From contig CAYJDG010000004.1 in NCBI GenBank assembly GCA_964368875.1, forward strand, positions 10,043 through 74,042: a stretch of DNA of 64,000 bases, given 5' to 3'. Below the pieces are notes generated by a model. The model searched no databases. It worked only from the letters and a program-made list of their open reading frames with translations, and was not told the origin of the DNA. Source of the DNA: CAYJDG01 sp964368875. GTDB taxonomy: Bacteria; Pseudomonadota; Alphaproteobacteria; Micavibrionales; Micavibrionaceae. Within the stretch, counting starts at the first letter, position 1; each line of letters starts with the position of its first letter. The translations under genes were made by a program, and so were the position numbers. Below are positions 18,706 through 26,854 of the stretch, piece by piece.

Positions 18706-19653
18706 CTAGACTTGTCCCGCTGCGCCGTCTTTGGTTTGCGACGCCCATGGCGCGGGTTTGCCTGAGGCATCGGCTTCAAGCTCAGCCTTGAGACAGCCTT
18801 CCAGCCCGACGCGGTAATTCGGGTATTTGAGTTTGACGCCCAATTCTTTTTTCAGCTTGTCGTTTTTCACGCGCTTGTTATCCGAATAAAAACTGAGCGT
18901 GATCGGCGCAAGGTTCGCATCTTCAAAACGGATCAGCGGCGGCGGGTCTTGCCCAAGCAGGCGTGCCGCGTAGGCAATCACTTCGTGGCTCGCGGCCGCT
19001 TCATCATCGACGACATTATAAATTTCACCCGGGGTCGGTTTGGCAAACGAGGCCATCAGGCTTTGCACGATATCTTCGACATGGACGCGCGAGAAGGCAT
19101 GGCCCGGCTTGATGATACGGCGGGCAATGCCGGCGCGGACCGAGTCAATCGCGCTGCGTCCCGGGCCGTAAATACCAGCAAGCCGGAACGCATGCACAGG
19201 CAGGCCTTTGTTGCGGAACATCGAGAGCCATTGGCTTTCTGCAATCGCGCGGCGCGTGCCGCGAATGGTGTCCGGCGTTAAATCGGTCGTCTCATCTACC
19301 CAGCCGCCATCACGGTCGCCATAAACGCCGGTGGTCGAGAGATAGCCCACCCATTCAAGGTCTTTGAGACGCGCGATGTCTTCGCGGTGAATGCGGTGAA
19401 CGATGTCGCCTTCCTGATCGGGCGGTGTCGAGATCAAAAGATGGGTCACGCCTCTCATCATCAGCAGCGGATCGCCGAGCGGACGCTCGCTGTCGAACAG
19501 ATAGGCATCGATACCCTGTTGACGGAGCGCGGTGCGCTTGACCGGATCGCGCGTGGTGCCGCCAACGCTCCAGCCGCCTTGAGCGAGCAGCGTGCGGCTT
19601 AAAAAGTCGCACGTGTAGCCATAGCCAAAACAGAAAAAGCGCTTATCAGTCAT
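18706..19653 (-). CDS. NAD-dependent epimerase/dehydratase-like SDR protein
   Basis: A 315-residue extended-SDR family protein. The N-terminus CFGYGYTCDFL gives the GxGxxxxxL dinucleotide-binding pattern, and YLSTTGVYGDRDGGWVDE is typical of the YeeZ-like group in which the Ser/Tyr site lies in S-T-T-G-V-Y. A late segment reads DNKRVKNDKLKKELG, also family typical. Substrate unknown. It is six bases downstream of the fzlA-like gene on the same strand, a recurrent neighbour pair in alphaproteobacteria. Confidence 0.9.
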   Translation of the reverse strand: MTDKRFFCFGYGYTCDFLSRTLLAQGGWSVGGTTRDPVKRTALRQQGIDAYLFDSERPLGDPLLMMRGVTHLLISTPPDQEGDIVHRIHREDIARLKDLEWVGYLSTTGVYGDRDGGWVDETTDLTPDTIRGTRRAIAESQWLSMFRNKGLPVHAFRLAGIYGPGRSAIDSVRAGIARRIIKPGHAFSRVHVEDIVQSLMASFAKPTPGEIYNVVDDEAAASHEVIAYAARLLGQDPPPLIRFEDANLAPITLSFYSDNKRVKNDKLKKELGVKLKYPNYRVGLEGCLKAELEADASGKPAPWASQTKDGAAGQV

Positions 19654-19659
19654 GATATT

Positions 19660-20328
19660 TTAGAAGTCCACGTTCTCGTAGTGCACAGCAGGCGTGAAGC
19701 CGGGGATACGGTCTTCAAGCAGGGGGCGCATACTCGGGCGCGATTTGACGCGCGCGTACCAGTCACGCGCAGCCTGATGTTCGTCCCACGGAACATCACC
19801 GATATAATCGATTGCCGAGATATGCGAGGCCGCGGCAATGTCAGCCATCGAGAATTCGTCTCCGGCAAGCCAGTTGCGTTTCTCGGTCAGGAAGCCGATA
19901 TAGTCGAGATGGTAATGAATGTTGGCGTGTCCGGCACGGATCGACGGGCCGTGCGGCTCGCCCAGTTTAAGGAACCGCTTCATCAGCTTTTCACCAACGA
20001 GATTTTCCGTCACTTCGCGGTTGAACTTCACATCAAACCAGCTGACCAGCCGCCGCGTCTCGGCACGTTGGACGGGGTCGCGGCCAAGCAGGTCGACCTC
20101 GCGGTAGACTTCTTCAAGGTATTCACAAATCACCCATGCATTGGCAATCGTCGTCCCATCCGGCTCGATCATGACGGGAACATCGCCCGCAGGGTTCAGG
20201 GCGAGGAATTCTGTACGGCGTTCCCAGACTTTTTCGAGCTTGAGATCGAACTCAAGCCCCTTCTCGGCCAGGACAATTCTGACCTTGCGGGAAAAGGGGT
20301 GCAGCCAAAGGTGAAACAGGGTGCGCAT
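19660..20328 (-). CDS. fzlA: Glutathione S-transferase family protein, likely FzlA
   Basis: A 222-residue GST-fold protein. It opens with LFHLWLHPFSRKVRIVLAEKGL (N-terminal thioredoxin-like half), has NPAGDVPVMIEPDG, and a C-terminal helical half with LVSWFDVKFNREVTENL and FSMADIAAASHISAIDYIG. The WFDVKFNREV segment and the C-terminal HYENVDF tail match the FzlA group, an essential FtsZ-binding GST homologue of alphaproteobacteria that controls FtsZ curvature, rather than a detoxifying enzyme. Assignment as FzlA is from motif memory and is less certain than the GST fold. Confidence 0.85.
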   Translation of the reverse strand: MRTLFHLWLHPFSRKVRIVLAEKGLEFDLKLEKVWERRTEFLALNPAGDVPVMIEPDGTTIANAWVICEYLEEVYREVDLLGRDPVQRAETRRLVSWFDVKFNREVTENLVGEKLMKRFLKLGEPHGPSIRAGHANIHYHLDYIGFLTEKRNWLAGDEFSMADIAAASHISAIDYIGDVPWDEHQAARDWYARVKSRPSMRPLLEDRIPGFTPAVHYENVDF

Positions 20329-20481
20329 ATCAGTATGAGCTTAACTGAAACTCTTTTTTTGTCATAGGGGGTCGGCTGCACCGATCTGAAAAAATTATGA
20401 ATATAAGGGGTTTACATTCCTGAGATTCATACCAAACTCACTCAATCTTTTATCCATGCCATCTTTAAGGGGATTACGTCC

Positions 20482-21111
20482 ATGTCACTCTCTCGCCTCG
20501 TCCTGCCTGCGTTCACACTGGCTCTGCTCGCGATCTCACCGGTTCAGGCCGCCGAAATGAAATCACCTACTCAGGCTGCCGCGGGCGCATATACCCTCGA
20601 TAGCAAACATACAACTGTTGCATGGCAGGTCAGCCATCTTGGTTTCTCGAACTTTATGGGCAGCTTTGCCACGACCGAAGGCACCCTCAATTACGATCCT
20701 GTCGACGTGACCAAGAGCAATGTCAAAATCACCATCAAGCCTGACTCGCTTTACACCAACGTCGAAGGGTTCGCCAAGGAACTGACCTCCGGCGGCGGCT
20801 GGATCGATGCAGCAAAAGGCCCGATCGTCTTCACCTCGACCAAAGTCACCAAGCTCACCGATACCACTGGCACAGTCGATGGCCAGCTCACGCTGAACGG
20901 TGTGACCAAGCCGGTCTCTCTCGCCGTCACCTTCGTCGGTGCGGGTAAAAACGACTTTGCCAAGGCCAATGCCATCGGCTTCTCGGCAACCACCACGATC
21001 AAGCGCTCCGAATTTGATGCAGGTAAAATGGTGCCAATGGTCGGCGATGACGTTGCCATCCATATCGAAACCGAATTCCAGCAGAAAATTCCGGAATCGG
21101 CCAAACAGTAA
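20482..21111 (+). CDS. YceI-family periplasmic protein (first copy)
   Basis: A 209-residue protein with signal peptide (residues 1-24, ending VQA) and a YceI lipocalin-like beta barrel: YTLDSKHTTVAWQVSHLGFSN at its start and TLNGVTKPVSLAVTF and FSATTTIKRSEF further on. YceI proteins bind isoprenoid-type lipids such as quinones. AAGGGG lies upstream of the ATG. It heads a four-gene operon; its TAA overlaps the ATG of the cytochrome b561 gene (TAATG), implying translational coupling. Confidence 0.94.
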   Translation: MSLSRLVLPAFTLALLAISPVQAAEMKSPTQAAAGAYTLDSKHTTVAWQVSHLGFSNFMGSFATTEGTLNYDPVDVTKSNVKITIKPDSLYTNVEGFAKELTSGGGWIDAAKGPIVFTSTKVTKLTDTTGTVDGQLTLNGVTKPVSLAVTFVGAGKNDFAKANAIGFSATTTIKRSEFDAGKMVPMVGDDVAIHIETEFQQKIPESAKQ

Positions 21112-21707
21112 TGCTCGGCTCAACCAGGGATAGCCGTTACACGAAAGTTGCGATCACCCTTCATTGGGTGATCGCTTTGTCTATTATCTGCCTGATTGTT
21201 GCAGGGTTGGTCATGTCCGAGGACGATCTTTTGCCCAAGGCCCTACGCTTCCAGACCTTTCAGCTGCACAAATCTCTCGGTTTGACCGTGCTGGTATTAA
21301 GCAGTGTCCGTCTTTTCTGGCGGCTGACCCATACGCCACCGCCTTTGCCGCCTGGCATGAAAGCTTGGGAAAAATTCGCAGCCAGTGCCACACACTGGGC
21401 CTTTTATGGGCTGATGTTCGCGCTGCCGTTCAGCGGCTGGGCGCTCGTGTCGACCTCGCCGTGGGGCCTGCCGACGATCTGGTTTGGCCTGTTTGAATGG
21501 CCGCATCTGCCCATTCTCTCGACCCTCGAAAATAAAACTGAGATCAACGATCTGGCCGGAGAGACCCATGAAGTTCTCGCCTGGATTGCGATTGCCCTGA
21601 TCTGCCTGCATATTGGGGCTGCGCTCAAACATCATGTCATTAACCGCGACGATGTCCTGACGCGCATGCTGCCGTTTCTCAAACCTCTCAGCCGCAAGGT
21701 GCCTTAA
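21111..21707 (+). CDS. Cytochrome b561-family membrane protein
   Basis: A 198-residue four-helix di-haem cytochrome b561 (CybB-like). Likely haem ligands include the His in ITLHWVIAL, the His in FQLHKSLGL, HWAFYGLMF, and ICLHIGAALKHHV near the C-terminus. Such proteins exchange electrons between quinones and a partner, and E. coli CybB oxidises superoxide at quinone. Sandwiched between YceI genes with one-base overlap upstream and adjacent start downstream, it probably works with YceI proteins on a quinone or isoprenoid ligand. Confidence 0.94.
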   Translation: MLGSTRDSRYTKVAITLHWVIALSIICLIVAGLVMSEDDLLPKALRFQTFQLHKSLGLTVLVLSSVRLFWRLTHTPPPLPPGMKAWEKFAASATHWAFYGLMFALPFSGWALVSTSPWGLPTIWFGLFEWPHLPILSTLENKTEINDLAGETHEVLAWIAIALICLHIGAALKHHVINRDDVLTRMLPFLKPLSRKVP

Positions 21708-22271
21708 ATGAAACTCTTTGCCCTGTTCACCGCTTTGTTTGTTCTCAGCTCACCAGCTTTTGCTGCGGATGTCCCGAAATGGGCCGTGGATCCAGCGCAA
21801 AGTGAAATTTCCTTTAGCGGCACCCACGCCGAAAAGGAATTCACCGGTAAATTCGCCACATGGACCGCCGATATCGCTTTCGACGCCGCCCGCCTTGAGC
21901 AATCCAAGGTGTTGGTGACCATTGAAACAGGCTCTGCCGCAACAGGCGACAAAACCTATGATGGCTCGCTGCCATCCCCGGAATGGCTTGATCCCAAGGC
22001 ATTCCCGACTGCCACTTTCGAGAGCAAGACTTTCCGCCAGACCGGCGACAGCACCTACGAAGTCGACGGCACCCTGACCATCAAGGGCATTACGCAGGAT
22101 ATCACCCTGCCTTTCAGCCTGACCACCGAGGGTGACAAGACGGTCATGGAAGCGACCACCAGCCTTGACCGCCTCCTCTTCAACGTCGGCGTAGCCAGCG
22201 ATCCAAAAGCCGAATGGGTGTCGAAAGACATCACCGTTGCGATCAAGGTCAGTGCGACCAAGACTCCATGA
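21708..22271 (+). CDS. YceI-family periplasmic protein (second copy)
   Basis: A 187-residue protein with signal peptide (1-18, ending FA-A) and the YceI barrel: WAVDPAQSEISFSGTHAEKEFTG, split here as WAVDPAQSEISFSG and KEFTGKF, plus GTLTIKGITQDITLPF. It begins directly after the cytochrome b561 stop and its own TGA overlaps the next ATG (ATGA). It is clearly diverged from the first copy, so the operon is not a recent duplication. Confidence 0.93.
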   Translation: MKLFALFTALFVLSSPAFAADVPKWAVDPAQSEISFSGTHAEKEFTGKFATWTADIAFDAARLEQSKVLVTIETGSAATGDKTYDGSLPSPEWLDPKAFPTATFESKTFRQTGDSTYEVDGTLTIKGITQDITLPFSLTTEGDKTVMEATTSLDRLLFNVGVASDPKAEWVSKDITVAIKVSATKTP

Positions 22272-22894
22272 AATTTCTGTTAGCTCTTCTCCTGCTGCTG
22301 GTTGCAGCAGTTCCCGCGCTTGCCGAAACGGCTGCGCCCGAAATTCCGGTCTGGACGGTCAACCGCCCCAAAAGCTCGCTTCAGTTTAAAGGCTTCAGCA
22401 AGGGCGTGCCTTATACCGTTGTCTTTCAGTCATGGAACGCCGAGATCGCCTTTGATCCCGACCGCCCGGAACTGTCCACCGCCACCGTCACGGTCGATAC
22501 GCAATCAGGCTCGATGGGAGCTGCCACCTATACCGATTACCTCGTCACCCCGCCATGGTTCGACCCCAAGGAAGTGCCCTATGCGCAATTCCACATGACG
22601 TCGTTTAAAAAGCTGCGCGAAAATGTTTACGAGGGCACAGGCATCCTGCATCTGTACAACAAAACGAAAACCGTCGTCATGCCGTTTCCCGGCATCAGCA
22701 TTCCATTTCAGGTTAAATTTACGCCGCGGAAAAAGAAGCCGACGCTCGGCGAATTCACATCGAACTTCACCTTCGGCGTACCGGATTTCAGCCCCCAGGC
22801 ATCGGGCCGTGCGGTTCGAAAAATCAATCTTGTGATGGTGCTGAAAACCGAAAAAGCCGCGCCGCTTAAGGCCGCTCAGTCCAAGGGGAAATAA
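22268..22894 (+). CDS. YceI-family periplasmic protein (third, more divergent copy)
   Basis: A 208-residue protein with signal peptide (1-20, ending ALA). The YceI pattern is present but diverged: WTVNRPKSSLQFKGFSKGVPY, seen as KSSLQFKG, and SWNAEIAFDPDRPELS, then an unusual basic stretch TPRKKKPTLG and a Lys-rich C-terminus. ATG at 22268 overlaps the upstream stop by four bases. The 3' end overlaps the convergent small membrane-protein gene by 19 bases. It may bind a different ligand from the other two copies. Confidence 0.9.
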   Translation: MKFLLALLLLLVAAVPALAETAAPEIPVWTVNRPKSSLQFKGFSKGVPYTVVFQSWNAEIAFDPDRPELSTATVTVDTQSGSMGAATYTDYLVTPPWFDPKEVPYAQFHMTSFKKLRENVYEGTGILHLYNKTKTVVMPFPGISIPFQVKFTPRKKKPTLGEFTSNFTFGVPDFSPQASGRAVRKINLVMVLKTEKAAPLKAAQSKGK

Positions 22895-23085
22895 TAGCGG
22901 TAGAGGCCGATGGCGAGAACGCAAGTTCCTGCCGCGATCATCCAGTTGAACACGCCATATCTCCAGCGCAGCGAACGATCGTTCAGCAATTCGTCCCGAG
23001 TTTTGTCTTTAAGCAGGCGCAGCAAAAGCATCTGCCCACCGGCAAACCCGGCGATAAATCCAAAAATTCCGGCAACCCATACCAC
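22876..23085 (-). CDS. Small two-helix membrane protein
   Basis: A 69-residue protein with a glycine-rich first helix (VWVAGIFGFIAGFAGGQMLLL), a short basic loop (KDKTRDELLNDRSLRWRYG) and a second helix (WMIAAGTCVLAIGLYRYYF). It has balanced protein-like composition and fits the gap between yceI and uppP. The start is 44 bases from the divergent uppP start, so the two share a promoter region. Function unknown. Confidence 0.75.
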   Translation of the reverse strand: MVWVAGIFGFIAGFAGGQMLLLRLLKDKTRDELLNDRSLRWRYGVFNWMIAAGTCVLAIGLYRYYFPLD

Positions 23086-23129
23086 TTTGCTTATTCCCTC
23101 TTTTCAAACGGAGTTGTACCCTCTCCGCC

Positions 23130-23969
23130 ATGGAATTCCATCATATCGCCCTTCTGGCCCTTGTCCAAGCCGTCACCGAATTTTTACCGATCAGCTCCAG
23201 CGGCCATCTGATTCTGCTGCACAATTATTTTGAGCGCAATGGGCTGGATGGCGACCATGACCGCCTGATGGATATTGCCGTCCATATCGGCACGCTCCTC
23301 GCGGTGCTGGTCTATTTCAGGAAAGATGTCTTTGGCATGTTGCGCGGCGGGGTCGATATTTTGCGCACCCGCACCTTGCTGCCGACGCCCGAAGCGCGCA
23401 TGGCCCTTCTGGTGCTCGCGGGCTCCGTGCCGATGGTCGTGGTCGGGGGGCTGGTCTATGTGCTGGTCGACGAAAAGTTCTTTTACAATCCGCATATCAT
23501 CATTTTCACGACCCTGATTTTTGGCGTTTTACTGGGCGTTGCCGACCATTTCGGCAAAAAACTGCGCAGCGTCGAAGACCTGACCTTCAAGCATGCCCTG
23601 ATCATCGGCTGCCTCCAGTGTCTCTCGATCATCCCCGGGACCAGCCGCTCCGGCATCACCATGACCGGGGCGCGCCTGCTCGGCTATACCCGCCCTGAGG
23701 CCGCCCGGTTTTCCTTCCTGCTCGCCATCGTCGCAACCTCCGCAGTCGGGGCCGCGGGTATCTTCGACATCACCAGCATCGGCGATAAACAGCTGATTCA
23801 GGACGCTCTGCTTGCCGGCGCACTGACGTTCATCATCGCGCTCGGTGTGATCGTTTTTCTGATGAAGTGGCTGGCGAAGTTCTCGTTCATGCCGTTCGTG
23901 ATCTACCGCATGATTCTCGGGGCTGCGCTGATTTTTCTGCTGTTTATCAGACCCGGTCTAAGTCTTTGA
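23130..23969 (+). CDS. uppP: Undecaprenyl-diphosphatase
   Basis: A 279-residue UppP/BacA enzyme that recycles undecaprenyl pyrophosphate to the monophosphate lipid carrier for peptidoglycan and other envelope polymers. Both catalytic regions are present: EFLPISSSGHLIL near residues 15-27 and PGTSRSGITMTGARLLG in the second half. About eight membrane helices; length is normal. It is convergent with rsmD, overlapping its end by 12 bases. Confidence 0.97.
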   Translation: MEFHHIALLALVQAVTEFLPISSSGHLILLHNYFERNGLDGDHDRLMDIAVHIGTLLAVLVYFRKDVFGMLRGGVDILRTRTLLPTPEARMALLVLAGSVPMVVVGGLVYVLVDEKFFYNPHIIIFTTLIFGVLLGVADHFGKKLRSVEDLTFKHALIIGCLQCLSIIPGTSRSGITMTGARLLGYTRPEAARFSFLLAIVATSAVGAAGIFDITSIGDKQLIQDALLAGALTFIIALGVIVFLMKWLAKFSFMPFVIYRMILGAALIFLLFIRPGLSL

Positions 23970-24503
23970 GATGACCACCCGCGTATCGCGGTAGGTCTTA
24001 TCAAACACGATCTCGCCCGGCAGCTCGTTAAGATTGGCGGCTTTTTCCGCCTCCGCTACGATAAAGCAGTTTTCCGCGATCCATGAATATTCCTGCAAGG
24101 CCGCAAGGGCCTGCGGAATCAGGTTTTTATGATAGGGCGGATCGAGGAAAATCAGGTTTGCGGGCTGAACCAGCGCAGGGCGCAATCCGGGCCGCGTTGC
24201 ATCTTTGTTGATGAAGGACGAAAACCGCAGCGCCTTTAACAACGCCGCATTGTCCTGTGCCAGTTGCAGCGATTCCGGCGCCATATCCATGAAAATACAG
24301 GCCTTCGCACCTTGCGAATACGCTTCGAGCGCCAACGCCCCCGTGCCGCAAAATGCATCGAGAACAACCGCGTTTTCAACCGCGCCGCGATGTTGCAGGG
24401 CATTGAAGATGGCTTGGCGGACCTTGTCACTGGTCGGCCTGATGTTCGGCCCGGCAACGGTCTTGAGCACACGTCCGCGATGTTCTCCGGCAACGATCCG
24501 CAT
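23958..24503 (-). CDS. rsmD: 16S rRNA (guanine966-N2)-methyltransferase
   Basis: A 181-residue RsmD-family enzyme that methylates G966 of 16S rRNA. It starts MRIVAGEHRGR, has RPTSDKVRQAIFNAL, the S-adenosylmethionine-binding FCGTGALALEAYSQGA and the catalytic DPPY motif (FLDPPYHKN). Length is typical. It begins two bases after the rluB-like stop, forming an rluB-rsmD operon, a very common pairing in alphaproteobacteria. Confidence 0.96.
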   Translation of the reverse strand: MRIVAGEHRGRVLKTVAGPNIRPTSDKVRQAIFNALQHRGAVENAVVLDAFCGTGALALEAYSQGAKACIFMDMAPESLQLAQDNAALLKALRFSSFINKDATRPGLRPALVQPANLIFLDPPYHKNLIPQALAALQEYSWIAENCFIVAEAEKAANLNELPGEIVFDKTYRDTRVVISKT

Positions 24504-24505
24504 GG

Positions 24506-25069
24506 CTAAAAAATCTTTGCAACCAGGTCTTTGGGAAGAAGCTCTTTCATCGTCTCGGTCCGCACTTCCAGCAACCCTTCGCGCTCAAGGTTATCAAGGG
24601 TAAACGGCCCATAGGAGAGACGGATCAGGCGATTGACGGTCAGGCCGAGCGCTTCCATGACATAGCGGATTTCCCGGTTTTTACCTTCCGAGAGCGACAC
24701 TGTCATCCATGTGTTGGCACTGTCCTGTTTCTTTTCCATGCGTGCATCGATCGAGCCATAGCGCACGCCGTTCCAGGTCAGGCCGTTCTTGAGGCTGGCC
24801 AGGCGTTTCTCGTTAACGGTGCCATGTACGCGCACGCGGTAGGTGCGCAGCAATCCGGTTGCCGGCAGCTCAAGGGTGCGCGACAGCTCGCCNNNNNNNN
24901 NNNNNNNNNNNNNNNNNNNNNNNNNNNNNNNNNNNNNNNNNNNNNNNNNNNNNNNNNNNNNNNNNNNNNNNNNNNNNNNNNNNNNNNNNNNNCGCGCCAG
25001 AACCTTGGCAATGCGGTCGCCGCGTTCCGGATCGTTGATATTGTCGCCTTTTTTGCTTTTTTCGGCCAT
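24506..25069 (-). CDS. rluB: 23S rRNA pseudouridine synthase (RluB/RsuA-type), interrupted by gap
   Basis: An RsuA/RluB-family enzyme that converts uridine to pseudouridine in rRNA. The N-terminal ERGDRIAKVLA (start of the S4 RNA-binding domain) and the C-terminal catalytic half (GELSRTLELP, TYRVRVHG, EGKNREIRYVMEALG, VNRLIRLSYGPF) are visible. The S4 domain and the GRLD catalytic motif fall in the N run. Family proteins have roughly 95-100 residues between these parts, yet 100 N allow only about 33, so the gap is undersized. The start is 17 bases from the divergent tadA start. Confidence 0.9.
   Translation of the reverse strand: MAEKSKKGDNINDPERGDRIAKVLAXXXXXXXXXXXXXXXXXXXXXXXXXXXXXXXXXXGELSRTLELPATGLLRTYRVRVHGTVNEKRLASLKNGLTWNGVRYGSIDARMEKKQDSANTWMTVSLSEGKNREIRYVMEALGLTVNRLIRLSYGPFTLDNLEREGLLEVRTETMKELLPKDLVAKIF
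24893..24992. other. Assembly gap (100 N) inside rluB
   Basis: Exactly 100 undetermined bases. By comparison with the normal RluB/RsuA length the true missing sequence is probably near 290 bases, so coordinates downstream are likely shifted relative to the real chromosome. Confidence 0.97.
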
Positions 25070-25086
25070 GCCAGTTACAAACCCTT

Positions 25087-25551
25087 ATGTCTCAGGATCC
25101 TGACCATATCGCAATGTCTGCCGCGCTGGAAGAGGCGCGCGCTGCCGCTTTGCGCGATGAAGTGCCGATTGGTGCCGTGCTCGTCGATAGCCGCTCTGGC
25201 GCAATCGTCGCCCGCGCCGGGAACCGCACGATTGAGCTCGCCGATCCAACCGCGCACGCTGAAATTCAGGTGATCCGGACGGTCTGTGCCGATGTTGGGC
25301 TACAACGCCTGCCCGAGTACGACCTCTATGTCACCCTTGAGCCCTGCCCGATGTGCGCCGCGGCCATCAGCTACGCCCGCATCCGCCGTCTTGTTTTCGG
25401 GGCGACCGACCCCAAAAGCGGCGGCATCACCAGCGCCGTCAAACTGTATGAATTCCCGCAAATGCATCATAAGCCTGAAGTCGTGAGCGGCCTTTGCGCT
25501 GATGACTGCGGCGGGATTTTGAAAGAGTTTTTCGGCGCGAAACGGGCTTAA
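25087..25551 (+). CDS. tadA: tRNA-specific adenosine deaminase
   Basis: A 154-residue TadA enzyme that converts A34 to inosine in tRNA-Arg(ACG). Zinc and catalytic residues are visible: His57-Ala-Glu59 (TAHAEIQ) and Cys87-Pro-Met-Cys90 (EPCPMCAAA). Normal length. It is divergent from rluB with a very short gap, and its stop overlaps the convergent purD stop by four bases. Confidence 0.97.
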   Translation: MSQDPDHIAMSAALEEARAAALRDEVPIGAVLVDSRSGAIVARAGNRTIELADPTAHAEIQVIRTVCADVGLQRLPEYDLYVTLEPCPMCAAAISYARIRRLVFGATDPKSGGITSAVKLYEFPQMHHKPEVVSGLCADDCGGILKEFFGAKRA

Positions 25552-26831
25552 GCAGCCTTATCGCTTTTCAGCGCCCGCCAGCCAATGTCCTTGCGGCAGA
25601 AGCCCTCCGGCCAGTCGATCTTGGCCACAGCCTGATAGGCCGCTGCCTGTGCCTGTGCCAGCGTATCGCCAATCGCCGAGACACCGAGCACGCGGCCGCC
25701 GACGGCCAGCACTTCGCCGTCCAGCATCGAGGTTCCGGCATGGAAAACGATGGCACCCGGTACGGCATCCGCCGCATCGAGATTTCTGATCGGTGTATTC
25801 TTCGTATACGCGCCCGGATAGCCTTTGGCGGCCATGACCACACAGATCGATGGGTCATCCGACCATGACGGTTTGACATCGCGCAGACGGCCAGTCGCCG
25901 CAGCATAGAGCATATCGACGAGGTCGCTCTGCAACCGCAGCATCAGTGTCTGGCATTCCGGATCGCCGAACCGGGCGTTGTACTCCAGCAGTTTTGGCTC
26001 ACCGTCTACCATCATCAGGCCCGCATAGAGCACGCCCGTGAACGGACAGCCTTCCGCCTTCATCGCGGCAACGGTCGGGAGGATAATCTCTTCCATGACC
26101 TTTTTCTCAAGCGTTGCGGTCATCAGCCGGGCCGGGGAATACGCCCCCATGCCGCCGGTATTCGGGCCGGTATCGCCGTCGCCGACGCGCTTATGATCCT
26201 GCGCGGTGGTGAGATAAAGGGCGCTTTCGCCATCTGAAATCGCAAAGAAGCTGATTTCTTCGCCATCAAGAAATTCTTCGATGACGATCGAGGCCTCAGT
26301 GTTGGTCAAACTGTTCCCTGAGAGCATATCTGTTGCAGCTGCCTTGGCCTCTTCGACCGTCATGGCCACGACCACGCCTTTACCAGCGGCAAGGCCATCG
26401 GCCTTGATCACGATGGGGGCTCCGGTTTTATTAATAAAGCCAAGCGCCTTATCGAGTTCGATAAAACGCTGATAGGTCGCGGTCGGGATATAATATTTGC
26501 GGCAGAGGTCTTTCATGAAGCCCTTGGAGCCTTCGAGCTGGGCCGCTTTTTGCGACGGGCCGAAGGTCGGGATTTTTAGCTCTTTGAGGCGGTCGACGAT
26601 GCCAAGCACCAGCGGCACTTCGGGGCCGACGACGACGAAGTCGATTTTTTTATCCTGCGCGAACTGAACCAGCGCGTCGATCTCATCGACTTTGATCGGC
26701 ACACATTCCGCTACCTGCGCGATCCCGGCATTGCCGGGTGCACAATACAGCGTATCGCATTTCTCAGATTGCGAGAGTTTCCAGGCCAGCGCATGTTCAC
26801 GGCCGCCGGAGCCGATCAGAAGGATTTTCAT
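25548..26831 (-). CDS. purD: Phosphoribosylamine-glycine ligase
   Basis: A 427-residue GAR synthetase that joins glycine to phosphoribosylamine with ATP in purine synthesis. It starts MKILLIGSGGREHALAWKL, the family N-terminus, and has GPEVPLVLGIVD, the ATP-grasp segments VIKADGLAAGKGVVVA and EEFLDGEEISFFAI, and DHKRVGDGDTGPNTGGMGAYSPA, read here as DHKRVGDGDTGPNTGGMG. Length typical. Downstream of putA on the same strand by 23 bases. Confidence 0.98.
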   Translation of the reverse strand: MKILLIGSGGREHALAWKLSQSEKCDTLYCAPGNAGIAQVAECVPIKVDEIDALVQFAQDKKIDFVVVGPEVPLVLGIVDRLKELKIPTFGPSQKAAQLEGSKGFMKDLCRKYYIPTATYQRFIELDKALGFINKTGAPIVIKADGLAAGKGVVVAMTVEEAKAAATDMLSGNSLTNTEASIVIEEFLDGEEISFFAISDGESALYLTTAQDHKRVGDGDTGPNTGGMGAYSPARLMTATLEKKVMEEIILPTVAAMKAEGCPFTGVLYAGLMMVDGEPKLLEYNARFGDPECQTLMLRLQSDLVDMLYAAATGRLRDVKPSWSDDPSICVVMAAKGYPGAYTKNTPIRNLDAADAVPGAIVFHAGTSMLDGEVLAVGGRVLGVSAIGDTLAQAQAAAYQAVAKIDWPEGFCRKDIGWRALKSDKAA

Positions 26832-26854
26832 AGGCCTTTATAAGCAGGTTTGCT

